Positions 8,146 to 17,577 of a DNA stretch of 64,000 nucleotides are shown here, in pieces. Source of the DNA: Cytophagales bacterium (GTDB taxonomy: Bacteria; Bacteroidota; Bacteroidia; Cytophagales; Bernardetiaceae); the NCBI GenBank assembly GCA_013299045.1, contig JAAFJX010000017.1:24295-88294 (forward strand), in the 5' to 3' direction. The position numbers and the translations under genes were made by a program. The notes under the pieces were generated by a model. The model was not told the origin of the DNA. It searched no databases and saw only the letters and a list, made by a program, of their open reading frames with translations. Each line of letters opens with the position of its first letter. Positions within the stretch are counted from its first letter, which is position 1.

Positions 8146-9924
8146 ATGCAGCAAAGTTACTTTTCTAGATTGCTCAATAGCCTTGTATTCAAAGACACAA
8201 TCCTAATTTTAGGATTGCTACTGCTGCTTTTTGCTTTTTTTGGTACAATCTGTTACTACCAAGCGCACCACTATTTAGAAGCTAGCGCGAACAATAAGGC
8301 CCTGCAATATACACAGCGCATTAGCCCACTCCTGCAAAAGCACCTAGAGGCAAACGATAAAATTCAACTGCATACGGCGCTCCAGAAAGTGCTTTTAGGC
8401 GGCGACGTACTGGGTATAGCCATATACGTCAATGATAAACTCTTGTATCATGAAACCAATTCAACTTTTGAATACCAATTTAGCGAAGACAAAGTACCAG
8501 CAACTGAAATGCTAAACGATAGCTTTATTGTAACGGCACATCAACTCCATTCGTCTCGGTACAGCAAGCACAAACTAATTTTGATTCTAAACACCAAAGA
8601 GTTAGAGAGTCTTATTCACGTACTACTCAACAATATCTTCGGTTTTAGTTTTCTTTCATGGGCCTTAGTGGCTTTGGTGATTGTTTGGAACAACAGAAAG
8701 CGAGCCGCTACACTGTATGGCATAACGGCCTCAATGACCAAGATAGCTTATGATGGAGATTTAAGTGTCAGCCTTCCTATCTCCCAGGCCAGAGATGAAA
8801 TGGGGCAAATGAACCGAGCTTTTGTGAACATGATTCAGAAGCTGATTGCTAGCCAGAAAGACGAAGAGAAAAACCGTAATGCTTTAAAGATAAGTGAGGA
8901 GAAGTACAAACATATTTTTAGAACGTCTTTGGTGGGTATCTTTCGTTACGACTTGAACAAAAGAGTATTCAATGATGCTAATCAAAAACTATTAGAGATA
9001 TTGCACCTCACAACATTAGCAGAACTGAATCTGTTTTCTAAGTCCAACAAAGACTTTACCCAGTTTATGGCTGATTTGGGGCATGAAAGCGTGGTAGAAA
9101 ACCGTGATGTTGAGGTTAGCCTCTCCAAAAAGAAAGTTTGGCTGGCAGTTTCGGCAGTTCGTTACCCCAATGAACAGTTCATTGATGGCATCATAGAAGA
9201 TATAACCGAACAAAAAGAAATGCTTAATAAGCTGAATGTTTCTTACGAAGAACTAGACACTTTCATTTACCATGCCTCACACGACCTCCGCTCGCCACTC
9301 AAATCAGTTTTGGGGCTTGCGAAGCTCATTGAAAAAGAAACGTCCGAACAGCATCGTACAGCCTATATCAAAATGATTGTAAATTCTGTAGAAAAACTGG
9401 ATAGACTGATTGGTAGCTTACTCACCCACACGCGCAATGAAAGAGTAGAAGAGAATATTGCGAGCATAGATTTTCAGAAAGAAATAAGAGCCGCACTAGA
9501 AAATTTAGCCTTTATGCCTAACATGGAAAACGTAAAAACAGAGATAAGCATAGAACAAAATAGTATTTTTCTGAGCGACCCACTGCGACTCTCTATTATT
9601 TTCAACAACCTACTCTCAAATGCGGTTAAGTACCAAAAGCCAAACGAACCCAACCAGTTTATCAAGGTTCGAGTACGCGTTTCGGATAGCAGAGCTTATA
9701 TAGAAATACAAGACAACGGTGAAGGCATACACGAAAAGTCATTGGGGCGCTTGTTCAGAATGTTTGGCCGCGAAACAGAAACCTCCGAAGGCGCTGGCTT
9801 AGGGCTTTATATTGTAAACAATACGCTCCGAAAGCTCAAAGGGAGCGTCTCTGCACACTCTGAATATGGTGTGGGCACTACTTTCAAGTTAGAAATACCA
9901 TCGTTTGAAGTGGAAGACAACTAG
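8146..9924 (+). CDS. Membrane-bound PAS-domain sensor histidine kinase
   Basis: 592 residues. A first transmembrane helix (about 18-40), a ~130-residue periplasmic sensor, and a second helix (about 165-185) lead into a HAMP-like segment, a PAS domain (starting EEKYKHIFRTSLVGIFRYD, about 250-360), then HisKA and HATPase_c. The phospho-acceptor is His379 in HASHDLRSPL. The ATPase N-box is FNNLLSNAVKY, G1 is DNGEGI and G2 is GAGLGLYIV. No response regulator lies next to it, so it is an orphan kinase. Its TAG stop (9922-9924) overlaps the first bases of a MITE, so the extreme C-terminus may have been set by the insertion. Confidence 0.92.
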   Translation: MQQSYFSRLLNSLVFKDTILILGLLLLLFAFFGTICYYQAHHYLEASANNKALQYTQRISPLLQKHLEANDKIQLHTALQKVLLGGDVLGIAIYVNDKLLYHETNSTFEYQFSEDKVPATEMLNDSFIVTAHQLHSSRYSKHKLILILNTKELESLIHVLLNNIFGFSFLSWALVALVIVWNNRKRAATLYGITASMTKIAYDGDLSVSLPISQARDEMGQMNRAFVNMIQKLIASQKDEEKNRNALKISEEKYKHIFRTSLVGIFRYDLNKRVFNDANQKLLEILHLTTLAELNLFSKSNKDFTQFMADLGHESVVENRDVEVSLSKKKVWLAVSAVRYPNEQFIDGIIEDITEQKEMLNKLNVSYEELDTFIYHASHDLRSPLKSVLGLAKLIEKETSEQHRTAYIKMIVNSVEKLDRLIGSLLTHTRNERVEENIASIDFQKEIRAALENLAFMPNMENVKTEISIEQNSIFLSDPLRLSIIFNNLLSNAVKYQKPNEPNQFIKVRVRVSDSRAYIEIQDNGEGIHEKSLGRLFRMFGRETETSEGAGLGLYIVNNTLRKLKGSVSAHSEYGVGTTFKLEIPSFEVEDN

Positions 9925-10046
9925 TTGTCCCTTAAAAAGTAGAGAAGAGAAGTCTATCAAAGGCCGTCTAGGTGTTCCCAAAATAGGTAGACTATCCTCC
10001 TTAAATTTAGCTTACATCTATTGAATGTACTTTTTAAGGAACGACT
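9923..10046. repeat. MITE-like element with ~19-bp terminal inverted repeats (family D, complete copy)
   Basis: The left end AGTTGTCCCTTAAAAAGTA is the near reverse complement of the right end TACTTTTTAAGGAACGACT. The interior (AGAGAAG...TCTATCAAAGGCCGTC...) recurs at about 14790, 20508, 45600 (inverted) and 54750. It has no coding capacity and is 124 bp long. It starts inside the stop codon of the preceding kinase gene. Confidence 0.75.
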
Positions 10047-10092
10047 ATTTAGGAGAAAACGGGCTATTAGATACGTCTTTTGGCCAGTATTT

Positions 10093-10175
10093 GCGTTAGA
10101 GAGGCGGCGGGTTTAGTGCGTAGCACCGAAGCGAAGCGAAGCCCAAAGACGAACGACCGCGAAGCGGGAACGCCC
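10093..10175 (-). repeat. 83-bp GC-rich conserved repeat (family B), copy 1, inverted
   Basis: Exact reverse complement of the 83-bp blocks at 14306-14388 and 43597-43679; read on the minus strand it runs from GGGCGTT to AACGC. It is much more GC-rich than its surroundings and rich in GCTTCG-type steps that can form hairpins. Related GGGCGTT...AACGC repeats are, as I recall, frequent between genes in Bacteroidota. Confidence 0.85.
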
Positions 10176-10229
10176 CAATAGAATTGTATAAAAAGAAGAC
10201 GTATGGAAAAGGCTAGATGTAAGAGATGA

Positions 10230-10368
10230 GGCAGTGCAGGACTTAAAAAGCCCTTAATATTTTGCCAGTTTTTTGACAAAATAGGCTAAAAACCAAGAGG
10301 TTTTAAAGTTGAAATGCTTGTTTAATTTACTGATAACAAACACCTTATATAGGTTTTTATGGACGACT
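10230..10368. repeat. Partial copies of dispersed repeats (family C half-copy and neighbour)
   Basis: 10234-10295 is similar, in inverted orientation, to 20228-20300 (shared TTTTGACAAAATAGGC and GCAGTGCAGG-type blocks). 10300-10368 matches, inverted, one arm of the 146-bp foldback element at 45641-45786 (GTTTAATTTACTGATAACAAA). The element end AGTCGTCC abuts the stop codon of the minus-strand gene at 10371. Confidence 0.6.
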
Positions 10369-10370
10369 AA

Positions 10371-11033
10371 CTAACCCAGAGCCATCACTTTTTTAATAGC
10401 AGCAAGCTCGTCTATCTTGTCCGTTAGATAATCATCAATAACTGAAAAGTAAAAATCATAAGAAGACAAATAAAAGTCTATGACTGCGGCCAAATGCTTC
10501 GTGTGGAGGCCTTGATGGCGCGGTAGTGTCATAACGTGCCTGTAATAGGCTTTGTTGTCATTTTCAGAAAGCCCCATGCAGCCATAAGCAACACGGTTAT
10601 TGATATAGACAAACAATTTAAAAAGACCACCAAGTTGAGTATTGGCCGCTTCTTTAGGGTATTGGCTATAGAGTTGCAAAATTTGAATTTCGGGCATATC
10701 CTCCTCCGGAACAGGAAAAAAAGAAAGCACCAAATAGAGGTTTTTTTCAGGGTTAATGTCTATAGACAAAATGTTTGTGTCTAAGCCAGCGGTTTCGTTA
10801 GGAGTATATACGCGGTTGTTGAATCCTTCCTTGCTCAGTGCTTCGCTAAGGATTGTCAGTTGCAAAAAATCTTGGGCGGCGGCTTCTTCTTCTGTTTGCA
10901 TTGTTCTTTGTTTATAAAGCAATGATAGGATAAAATTGAATGTATTTGGGGCTAAATAACATAGCGTTTCCATAAGCACTATGAATGCCAGAAGCCCTAC
11001 CAGAACCGTTTGTTTTTGCAAGGCTTCTCGCAT
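10371..11033 (-). CDS. YbjN-like hypothetical protein
   Basis: Two starts are possible: the ATG at 11033 gives 220 residues with a hydrophobic N-terminus (TVLVGLLAFIVLMETL), and the ATG at 10901 (MQTEEEAAAQDF) gives about 176 residues of a soluble alpha/beta protein. The latter looks like the conserved body, with a YbjN/type III chaperone-like pattern (ILSIDINPEKNLYLVLSFFPV, ... GLFKLFVYINNRVAYG). I infer a fold only, not a function. The longer start lies 13 nt after the nrdA stop, so the gene probably belongs to the nrdA transcript. Its TAG stop is immediately followed by a repeat element. Confidence 0.6.
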   Translation of the reverse strand: MREALQKQTVLVGLLAFIVLMETLCYLAPNTFNFILSLLYKQRTMQTEEEAAAQDFLQLTILSEALSKEGFNNRVYTPNETAGLDTNILSIDINPEKNLYLVLSFFPVPEEDMPEIQILQLYSQYPKEAANTQLGGLFKLFVYINNRVAYGCMGLSENDNKAYYRHVMTLPRHQGLHTKHLAAVIDFYLSSYDFYFSVIDDYLTDKIDELAAIKKVMALG

Positions 11034-11046
11034 TCATTCTGCTCAA

Positions 11047-13470
11047 CTAGCTGCTGCAAGTAAGGCAGTCGGGGTCGTCGGGGGAGCAGGCAGGCCCATA
11101 AATTTCTTCCACCACTTCTTTTTTTACTTTGACCGCTGTTTCTGCTGCACTGTGCTGCTGCGCCAAAGATTGCGCTACACCATTAGTGCTGGCCTGTGTG
11201 AGGGCTTCTTTTTCCACCGTAAACTTAATGGCATCGGCGGCGGCCTTGGTTCGGAGATAATACATACCCGTTTTCAAGCCTTTCTTCCATGCGTAAAAGT
11301 GCATAGAAGTCAGTTTGTTGAAGTTCGCACTCGTCATGTGTACGTTCAGGCTCTGGCTCTGACAAATGTATGCACCGCGGTCGGCGGCCATATCAATAAT
11401 GCTTTTCTGGCTAATTTCCCATGCCGTTTTATAGAGGGAGCGAATGTGAGCAGGAATTTCTTGTATGTTTTGCACTGAACCATTTTCAGCAATCAGGCGG
11501 TTACGGAGCTTATCGTCCCAGATACCAAGCCCAATCAAATCACGCACTAAATGCGCATTCACAACAATAAACTCGCCCGACAACACACGCCGCACATAGA
11601 TATTGGAGGTATAAGGCTCAAAACATTCGTTGTTGCCCAAAATTTGGGAGGTAGAAGCCGTTGGCATTGGTGCAAGCAATAAGGAGTTTCTAGCCCCGTG
11701 CTTCAAAACCTCCTGACGGAGAGTTTCCCAGTCCCATCGTCCTGAATCAGGTTTTACGCCCCACAAATCAAATTGAAACTCCCCTTGCGAGAGAGGTGAA
11801 CCAGCATAACTCTGATAAGCCCCATGCTTAATGGCCAAATCCTTAGAGGCTGTCATGGCCGCAAAGTAAATGGTTTCAAAAATATCCTTATTGAGTTGCT
11901 TGGCCTCGGGCGAGTCAAAAGGCATTTTGAGTTTAATGAAAGCGTCTGCGAGGCCCTGTATGCCAATGCCTATTGGGCGATTGCGCATATTGGAATTGCG
12001 CGCTTCCGGAATTGGGTAATAATTGACATCAATGACCTTGTTCAAATTGCAAGTAACGTGGTAGGCCACATTATAGAGCTTCTGGTGGTCAAACACCTCC
12101 TCATTTACAAACTTAGGTAAGGCAATAGAAGCCAAATTACAGACTGCTACTTCGTCTTTAGACGTATACTCCAGAATTTCTGTGCAGAGGTTTGAGGATT
12201 TGATAGTGCCAAGATTCTTCTGGTTAGACTTATTGTTCGCGTGGTCTTTGTAGAGCATATAAGGCGTGCCTGTTTCAATTTGGGCTTCCATAATAGCAAA
12301 CCAGAGGTCTTGGGCTTTGATGGTTTTGCGCGCTCTGCCTTGTGCTTCATAAGAAGTATAAAGCGTTTCAAAGGCTTCGCCATAACAATCCGAAAGGCCA
12401 GGGGCCTCATTTGGGCAAAAGAGCGACCATTCACCGTCTTCTTCTACGCGCTTCATAAAAAGGTCTGGAATCCAGAGCGCATAAAAAAGGTCGCGAGCCC
12501 GCATCTCCTCTTTGCCGTGGTTTTTGCGCAAATCCAAGAACTCGAATACGTCTGCGTGCCAAGGCTCAAGGTACATCGCAAAAGCACCTTTGCGTTTGTT
12601 GCCGCCTTGGTCAATGTAGCGAGCAGTATCATTGAAAACCTTGAGCATAGGCACTATACCATTTGAGTAGCCATTTGTGCCGCGTATATACGAGCCTGTA
12701 GCGCGTACATTGTGTATGTTTACGCCTATACCACCAGCAGACTGCGAAATTTTTGCGCACTGCTTGAGTGTATCATAAATGCCCTCTACACTATCCTCTT
12801 GCATCATCAACAAAAAACAACTGCTCATTTGAGGCTTGGGTGTGGCTGCATTAAAAAGGGTTGGCGTAGCGTGTGTAAACCATTTTTCAGACATCAAATG
12901 ATAACTTTCTATGAGTGCCTCAATGTCGTTGAAGTGTACGCCAAGTGCTACACGCATGAGCATATGCTGAGGACGCTCTACTATTTTGCCGTTGATGCGC
13001 AGCAAATAAGAGCGTTCTAGCGTTTTATAACCAAAATAATCGTAGTTCAGGTCACGGCTATAATCAATGGCCTTGTCCAGAATAGGGCCGTAGCGCTTAA
13101 CGACCTCAAAGGCTTGGTCAGAAATAAGCGCCGCATTTTTATCTGTCTTGGGATTGATGTAGTGATAGAGCTTGCTAATGGTTTCAGAAAATGAGTCGCT
13201 GGTTTCTTTGTGTAGGCGTGTAACCGCAATTCGGGCTGCCAGAATCCCAAAATCAGGGTGATGAGTGGTCATCGAGGCAGCGGTCTGAGCGGCCAAGTCG
13301 TCTAGCTCTACGGTCTTAACGCCATTGTATAGGCCAGCCGTAACTCTTTGGGTAATGTCTTCGGGCTTGATATAGTTCATATCCAGGCCCTTGCAAAGCC
13401 TCTGCACCCTTTCGGTAATCTTGCGGACGTTCACTTCTTCACGTCTGCCATCTCTTTTGACTACTTCCAT
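11047..13470 (-). CDS. nrdA: Ribonucleoside-diphosphate reductase, alpha (large) subunit, class I
   Basis: 807 residues. An ATP-cone begins at the N-terminus ([21 protein letters not shown]), followed by the reductase barrel with substrate-site segments [23 protein letters not shown] and the glycyl-type finger-loop region NLCTEILEY, and the NxCxE catalytic pattern. The C-terminus ends DCLTCSS, the cysteine pair that re-reduces the active site through thioredoxin. It makes deoxyribonucleotides from ribonucleoside diphosphates in the cytoplasm. The small subunit NrdB is not in this window. The start at 13470 is an ATG with the family-typical N-terminus. The upstream 1.5 kb is repeat-rich and I saw no cobalamin riboswitch. 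Confidence 0.96.
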   Translation of the reverse strand: MEVVKRDGRREEVNVRKITERVQRLCKGLDMNYIKPEDITQRVTAGLYNGVKTVELDDLAAQTAASMTTHHPDFGILAARIAVTRLHKETSDSFSETISKLYHYINPKTDKNAALISDQAFEVVKRYGPILDKAIDYSRDLNYDYFGYKTLERSYLLRINGKIVERPQHMLMRVALGVHFNDIEALIESYHLMSEKWFTHATPTLFNAATPKPQMSSCFLLMMQEDSVEGIYDTLKQCAKISQSAGGIGVNIHNVRATGSYIRGTNGYSNGIVPMLKVFNDTARYIDQGGNKRKGAFAMYLEPWHADVFEFLDLRKNHGKEEMRARDLFYALWIPDLFMKRVEEDGEWSLFCPNEAPGLSDCYGEAFETLYTSYEAQGRARKTIKAQDLWFAIMEAQIETGTPYMLYKDHANNKSNQKNLGTIKSSNLCTEILEYTSKDEVAVCNLASIALPKFVNEEVFDHQKLYNVAYHVTCNLNKVIDVNYYPIPEARNSNMRNRPIGIGIQGLADAFIKLKMPFDSPEAKQLNKDIFETIYFAAMTASKDLAIKHGAYQSYAGSPLSQGEFQFDLWGVKPDSGRWDWETLRQEVLKHGARNSLLLAPMPTASTSQILGNNECFEPYTSNIYVRRVLSGEFIVVNAHLVRDLIGLGIWDDKLRNRLIAENGSVQNIQEIPAHIRSLYKTAWEISQKSIIDMAADRGAYICQSQSLNVHMTSANFNKLTSMHFYAWKKGLKTGMYYLRTKAAADAIKFTVEKEALTQASTNGVAQSLAQQHSAAETAVKVKKEVVEEIYGPACSPDDPDCLTCSS

Positions 13471-14009
13471 GTTGTTTTTAGGTTCATTATAAAAGAAAAC
13501 AAAATATGTTTGGGCTTAGTCAAAGTCTTTTTTGGCTAGCCAAATGCGTGTATTTTTTGGTGTTTATCGTCAATGCTACGGCCTTGTCAAGTCAATTAAA
13601 GTGCCGAATTTTGTGTAGCCTTGCTGTTATGTTTTAATCTTGCCAAAGATTATTTGGTAAGCGGCTCTCTCTAATAGGCTAAGCAATATACGGAAAAGAT
13701 TAGACCCCATTCATTCGTATAAAGAAATATACCTCAAAAGTCTGAGCATTGGCAGTGCACTGGCAGTTGTAATTTATTAGTAACGAAATTATTATATCAA
13801 ACTGACAATTAGTCAGTGGTAAAGATATAAGGGCAGGATAAAATTGGCATTGCGTATTGATTTTAAACCTTGTGATGGATAGACAAAATGGTACTGCTAC
13901 ATCAGCTTCACTCAAAGACACATATTTCAACGAGAATAAGGTGTTGCCAACGATTTTTTTTAATGCTCATGTATTTTGAAATAGAACTTAAGGAATTAGA
14001 AAACGCTTT

Positions 14010-14090
14010 TTAGCTTTCCTTTAAAATACATCTAAGTTGCTTATTATCAGTAAATTAAACAAGCGTTTTATCTTCAAAATATCTTAGTTA
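14010..14090. repeat. Family C half-copy
   Basis: Contains TATCAGTAAATTAAACAAG followed by a CGTTTTATCTT-type block, matching one arm of the foldback element at 45641-45786 and the copy at 20155-20232. It directly abuts the family A element. Confidence 0.6.
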
Positions 14091-14635
14091 TTTATTAAAA
14101 CCGTGCTTTCCTCAGAGTTGCGGGGGTTCTTAACAAAATCAAGCTCTTAACTTAACCTCTCTTGAGTCGTCAAAAAGCCTTTTTTGAGTTCCAATTGCCC
14201 TCTTTTCACTTTTGTAGAGGCCATTTTCTCGCGTTTTCAAATAACTTTTTGTCAAATTCCTTACATCTAACTTTTTGACTAATGATTGTTTTTCTACAAT
14301 TTATTGGGCGTTCCCGCTTCGCGGTCGTTCGTCTTTGGGCTTCGCTTCGCTTCGGTGCTACGCACTAAACCCGCCGCCTCTCTAACGCAAATACAGGCCA
14401 ATAGACGTACTCAATAACAAAAAAAAAGATAAAGTCGCAAACCCGCTTGATGCCTAAAAATTGCTTTTGTCCTATTTTGCCTTAGCTATAGGATAGCCGT
14501 ATCATAGCCGTATCATAGCCGTATGATAGCCGTAGTTGGCCGTACTTTAAAAGTAAAGCCTCTATCTTAGAAAAGTACAATTATTCGCTTTCCAAAACTT
14601 ACATCTCTCAGAGAGGTTAATTAAGAGCTTGTTTT
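14091..14635. repeat. ~545-bp non-coding repeat element (family A), copy 1
   Basis: Aligns along its length with 43373-43925. Inverted arms CAAGCTCTTAACTTAACCTC (from 14140) and its near reverse complement (14610-14631) lie near the two ends. It contains the 83-bp family B block and an 11-bp-period tandem stretch (ATAGCCGTATC units, about 14490-14535). No reading frame is shared by both copies, so it looks like a non-autonomous mobile element. Confidence 0.8.
14306..14388 (+). repeat. 83-bp GC-rich conserved repeat (family B), copy 2
   Basis: Identical by eye over 83 bp to 43597-43679 and to the reverse complement of 10093-10175, while flanking sequence of the same copies has diverged. Confidence 0.88.
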
Positions 14636-14898
14636 GTAAGAGATTGAATCAGAGAAAAAGCCATTCGCTGGGTTAGATGAAAAAAGGCTATTTTTTCACC
14701 TAAATTGGCCTTTTGCGAGGCTTGATTTTTTTGCTATGCCTTGCGGTCGGAACTTACAACTCATGCTTCAGTTCTGCATCAAGGCAAAAAGTAGAGAAGA
14801 GAAGTCTATCAAAGGCCGTCAAGGTGTTCCCAAAATAGGCAAGCTATTCTCCTTAAATTTAGCTTACATCTATTGAATGTGCTTTTTAAGGGACGACT
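14636..14898. repeat. Composite repeat (family E extension plus family D right part), copy 1
   Basis: The left part (AATCAGAGAAAAAGCCATTCG ... GGCTTGATTTTTTTGC ... TCTGCATCAAGGCAAAAAG) and the right part (AGTCTATCAAAGGCCGTC to TTTTTAAGGGACGACT) both recur at about 20345-20612, and the right three quarters recur at 54680-54854. Non-coding. Confidence 0.7.
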
Positions 14899-14970
14899 TT
14901 TTAGCTTTTTTATGGAAAAACACAAAAATTTCGGATATTTGCGCGCCTTTTTATCATTAGAGCTGTAACT

Positions 14971-15705
14971 ATGTATTACGACAACGATTGGGCTGTTATT
15001 ATCCCAATGGCGAACGAAGAGCCTGATTTCAAAGAATTTATAGAAGAGCTGAGAACAGTTTTAAACCGACTTCAAACAGGTAAGGTGTACCTGATTGTGG
15101 ACAATGTTTCTAAAGACCGTACCCGCGAACTCTGCGAAGAACTCTCTAGCCAAGACCAGCGCTTTTGTACAATTTGGGCTCCCGAGAACCGCTCTGTTGT
15201 AGATGCTTACCTGCGTGGCTACCGCGAGGCTTATGCGCAAAACCACGAAATTATTATTGAAATGGACGCTGGGCTTTCGCATGACCCTAAGGCTTTACCT
15301 ATGTTTTTGCGTGTTCTGAACGAAGGCAACCATTGTGCGTTTGGCAGTCGTTTTATCAATGGCGGCTCAATGGCAGACTCCCCCTTTAAGCGGCGTGTGC
15401 TCTCAAAAGCAGGTACAGTTCTTTCTAACTACTTGTTGGGCACTAAATTATATGATATGACCTCAGGCTTTCAAGGCTTCCACAGGCAGGTAGTGGGCGA
15501 GTTTTTAAACTATAGGCTCTTGTCCAAAGCGCACTTTTATCAGACCGAACTGCGCTACTTGTTACGCAAAAAACGTTGTGCTGAAATTCCCATTCACTAC
15601 CAGGCCCCCTCACCTCGCGTATCGCAGAATGCTATCACAAACTCCCTATCAGTTTTGTGGTATTATTTGCTTAAACGACTTACCTTCAAGGCTATAAATC
15701 TCTAG
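14971..15705 (+). CDS. Family 2 glycosyltransferase (dolichyl-phosphate mannosyltransferase-like)
   Basis: 244 residues of a GT-A fold without membrane helices. Seen are the N-terminal nucleotide-binding strand (WAVIIPMANEE), VDNVSKDRT, the donor/metal-binding EMDAGLSHDP motif, and the acceptor region SGFQGFHRQV. The order and length match the polyprenyl-phosphate sugar transferase group (DPM1/GtrB-like). It would transfer a sugar from a nucleotide donor to a lipid carrier or glycan at the inner membrane face. The donor sugar cannot be read from sequence. It stands alone, downstream of the repeat-rich region, and no good -33/-7 pair was found. Confidence 0.88.
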   Translation: MYYDNDWAVIIPMANEEPDFKEFIEELRTVLNRLQTGKVYLIVDNVSKDRTRELCEELSSQDQRFCTIWAPENRSVVDAYLRGYREAYAQNHEIIIEMDAGLSHDPKALPMFLRVLNEGNHCAFGSRFINGGSMADSPFKRRVLSKAGTVLSNYLLGTKLYDMTSGFQGFHRQVVGEFLNYRLLSKAHFYQTELRYLLRKKRCAEIPIHYQAPSPRVSQNAITNSLSVLWYYLLKRLTFKAINL

Positions 15706-15868
15706 TACTTGCCAAACTTTTTTTACAAATCGGCAGTGTTTTAACACCAGAAAACATACAAGGCCTCAAAAAGTTTGCCAGCCGCATAGATGCCCACAAA
15801 TACAAAACACAAGATTGTTGAAGTATTGCGTTTTTTTAAAACAGATACAAATATAGATTACTGATGAG

Positions 15869-16096
15869 ATGAAAGAAATCTTACAAGAACATTGGCTTTA
15901 CTGCCTTTATGAAGATGGCGAACGTCTTATTCTGAGCGTTGTCTGTGGTACTACAGAGGTTTATGATATTGAGGTTGAACTGACTCCTGAAGAAAAACAA
16001 CAGTTTGTCGCTTTGGGCAAGCCCTTTATCCATAGTTTGGCTCTCAGAATTAACTCACATCCTACCGACTATGAAAATAAAAACCGCAAACGCTAA
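15869..16096 (+). CDS. Small conserved-type hypothetical protein
   Basis: 75 residues beginning MKEILQEHWLYCLYEDGERLILSV, with a strand-rich start (CGTTEVYDIEVELT), a PEEKQQF turn and a basic C-terminal tail (ENKNRKR). The coding-like composition and compact alternating strands suggest a real small alpha/beta protein. I do not recognise a family. It lies between the glycosyltransferase and the convergent toxin-like array with no evident operon partner. Function unknown. Confidence 0.55.
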   Translation: MKEILQEHWLYCLYEDGERLILSVVCGTTEVYDIEVELTPEEKQQFVALGKPFIHSLALRINSHPTDYENKNRKR

Positions 16097-16248
16097 TTCA
16101 AGTTAAATGAGGATTTTAGGGCCTTGAATTAAAACTCTAAAAAAGAATAAAAGTTGTTACTAAAAAGCGTTTTACTTTTGGGCTATGCTCATAGGCAATA
16201 ACCGTTTTTTTGACCCAAATATATCGCAAAAATAATCATTTTTCCTCA

Positions 16249-16722
16249 TCAAAACCATTCCTTGGGCGGAAAAACAGGATTGTAGTAAAAAGTGGGCATA
16301 TCAGGAACACTTTTGTATTGGCGGCGCAGCCAACGAAAAAAACGGTCAACACAAAGCCCAAATTCTGGATTTTTATGTTTTTTTTCGTCCACTATATTCA
16401 TAAAGTTATTGGGATAATAAAAACGCATACGATAAATTTCTTTCTTTTTATCAAAAAAAGTACACGTCATAATTTCGCTTTTTAATGAATCAATACGGAA
16501 TTTTTGTTGTCCTTCTTGTTCAAAACTTTGGTAAGCTATATGTGCCGTTTTGAAAGTAACATAACCTGTACTTTCCCAAATAGTTAGCAAATTTTGTGCA
16601 TAGAGCGGTTCAGGACGCAACGATAACTGGTCTTTGAGCAATACAAAATTTCTTTCACGAAGATATTTTTGTATCTTTTCAATATCTTTTTGTGCGATGT
16701 ATAAATTAATCTGCTTTCCCAT
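16249..16722 (-). CDS. Immunity-like protein, cassette 1 (gene B1)
   Basis: The start is taken at the ATG at 16722 (MGKQINLYIAQKDIEKIQKYL), matching the paralogue B2; the reading to 16755 adds an unrelated leader. 157 residues, soluble, with no signal peptide. The last 45 residues (from KKHKNPEFGLCVDRFFRWL to PKEWF) are identical to B2, whereas the first two thirds differ strongly. The MGKQINxY opening is one I associate with small proteins next to orphan toxin domains in Bacteroidota, so an immunity role is proposed. Its start overlaps the end of toxin-like gene A1 by 17 nt, so the pair is translationally coupled. Confidence 0.65.
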   Translation of the reverse strand: MGKQINLYIAQKDIEKIQKYLRERNFVLLKDQLSLRPEPLYAQNLLTIWESTGYVTFKTAHIAYQSFEQEGQQKFRIDSLKSEIMTCTFFDKKKEIYRMRFYYPNNFMNIVDEKKHKNPEFGLCVDRFFRWLRRQYKSVPDMPTFYYNPVFPPKEWF

Positions 16723-17062
16723 GTTCGTCCAAAATATATTTCTCATAATTAACAAAATTTACACAAATATCGAGATGCGATTCAATATCATCGATTGCCT
16801 CTTGCTCTCTTTTCACAGGTTTTCCGTCTTTATCAACCTTACCTACCTGCACAATTTTAAAAAATTGCAGCGGCTTTTGCTTACTAAATGCTGCTACATC
16901 AGCTACTCTTGTCTTTTTCTTGCCGTTGGGCGTAGCAATAGGCACCTCCATCTCTACCTTTAGATGAAGCTGATTTTTGTATGCTGAAGTAGTTTTTTCA
17001 AATTCCGCCTTTTGCACCTCTTGGTGCTTCTGCGAACCTTTTTTGCCGTTCGGACTAGCCAT
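16706..17062 (-). CDS. Stand-alone toxin-like domain, cassette 1 (gene A1)
   Basis: 118 residues starting MASPNGKKGSQKHQEVQKAE. The C-terminal half has the pattern TPNGKKKTRVADVAAF, then FFKIVQVGKVDKDGKPVKREQEAIDDIE and a closing VNFVNY. This resembles the C-terminal toxin domains of polymorphic toxins with a restriction-endonuclease-like fold (conserved D of DVA, QVG, GxPVxRE, DI). No secretion or trafficking domain is present, so it looks like an orphan toxin module. It overlaps the immunity-like gene B1. The nuclease activity is an inference; a database profile search would decide. Confidence 0.6.
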   Translation of the reverse strand: MASPNGKKGSQKHQEVQKAEFEKTTSAYKNQLHLKVEMEVPIATPNGKKKTRVADVAAFSKQKPLQFFKIVQVGKVDKDGKPVKREQEAIDDIESHLDICVNFVNYEKYILDEHGKAD

Positions 17063-17103
17063 TCCTGTTCAGTTTCGGAGGCAAAAATAATCATTTTTCC
17101 TCA

Positions 17104-17577
17104 TCAAAACCATTCCTTGGGCGGAAAAACAGGATTGTAGTAAAAAGTGGGCATATCAGGAACACTTTTGTATTGGCGGCGCAGCCAACGAAAAAAACGG
17201 TCAACACAAAGCCCAAATTCTGGATTTTTATGTTTTTTTTCGTGATTTTCGAAGTAATAGGGGCAATAATAGAAACGAACACGGAAAACATCGTCTTTGC
17301 TATCATAATAGCTAAAAGTTATCGTTTCAGCTTTGTCGTCTGTAGGGCGAAATAGCAATGTTCCTTCTTTTTCAAAGGTAAGATAGTCAAAATAAGTATT
17401 TTCAAAAGCCAAAAATCTTGCCCAGGCTTTTTCATTCGTAATCAATGAGGGGACTGTAAGCAAATTTGGCTCAGGCCTAATTTTATCCGCAAAAAAAAGA
17501 AACCTATGGCCTTGTAGGTACTTTTGTACTTTTTCAATATCAATTTGCCGTAGGTATAAATTAATTTGTTTTCCCAT
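17104..17577 (-). CDS. Immunity-like protein, cassette 2 (gene B2)
   Basis: 157 residues, paralogous to B1. It starts MGKQINLYLRQIDIEKVQKYL; its middle differs from B1 (LTFEKEGTLLFRPTDDK against FEQEGQQKFRIDSLK at the same place), and the last 45 residues are identical. The pairing of a variable core with a frozen 3' end fits cassette exchange by homologous recombination through the shared ends. It starts at an ATG immediately after an A6 run, inside the reading frame of A2. The immunity role is inferred from position only. Confidence 0.65.
   Translation of the reverse strand: MGKQINLYLRQIDIEKVQKYLQGHRFLFFADKIRPEPNLLTVPSLITNEKAWARFLAFENTYFDYLTFEKEGTLLFRPTDDKAETITFSYYDSKDDVFRVRFYYCPYYFENHEKKHKNPEFGLCVDRFFRWLRRQYKSVPDMPTFYYNPVFPPKEWF

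Larger units (their letters stand above)
13471..14970. other. 1.5-kb gene-free, repeat-rich region
   Basis: No convincing gene between nrdA and the glycosyltransferase. 13471-14005 holds only short AT-rich frames without family resemblance. From about 14010 it is a series of dispersed repeats: a family C arm, the ~545-bp family A element with its nested 83-bp block, and a family E/D composite that ends about 70 nt before the next gene. Confidence 0.7.

Noticed and set aside
12147..12434. 95-codon minus-strand frame inside nrdA
   Set aside because: Out-of-frame shadow of nrdA; nrdA is intact across this stretch.
13700..13930. 76-codon minus-strand frame
   Set aside because: Low-complexity AT-rich translation in repeat-rich DNA; no homology recognised.
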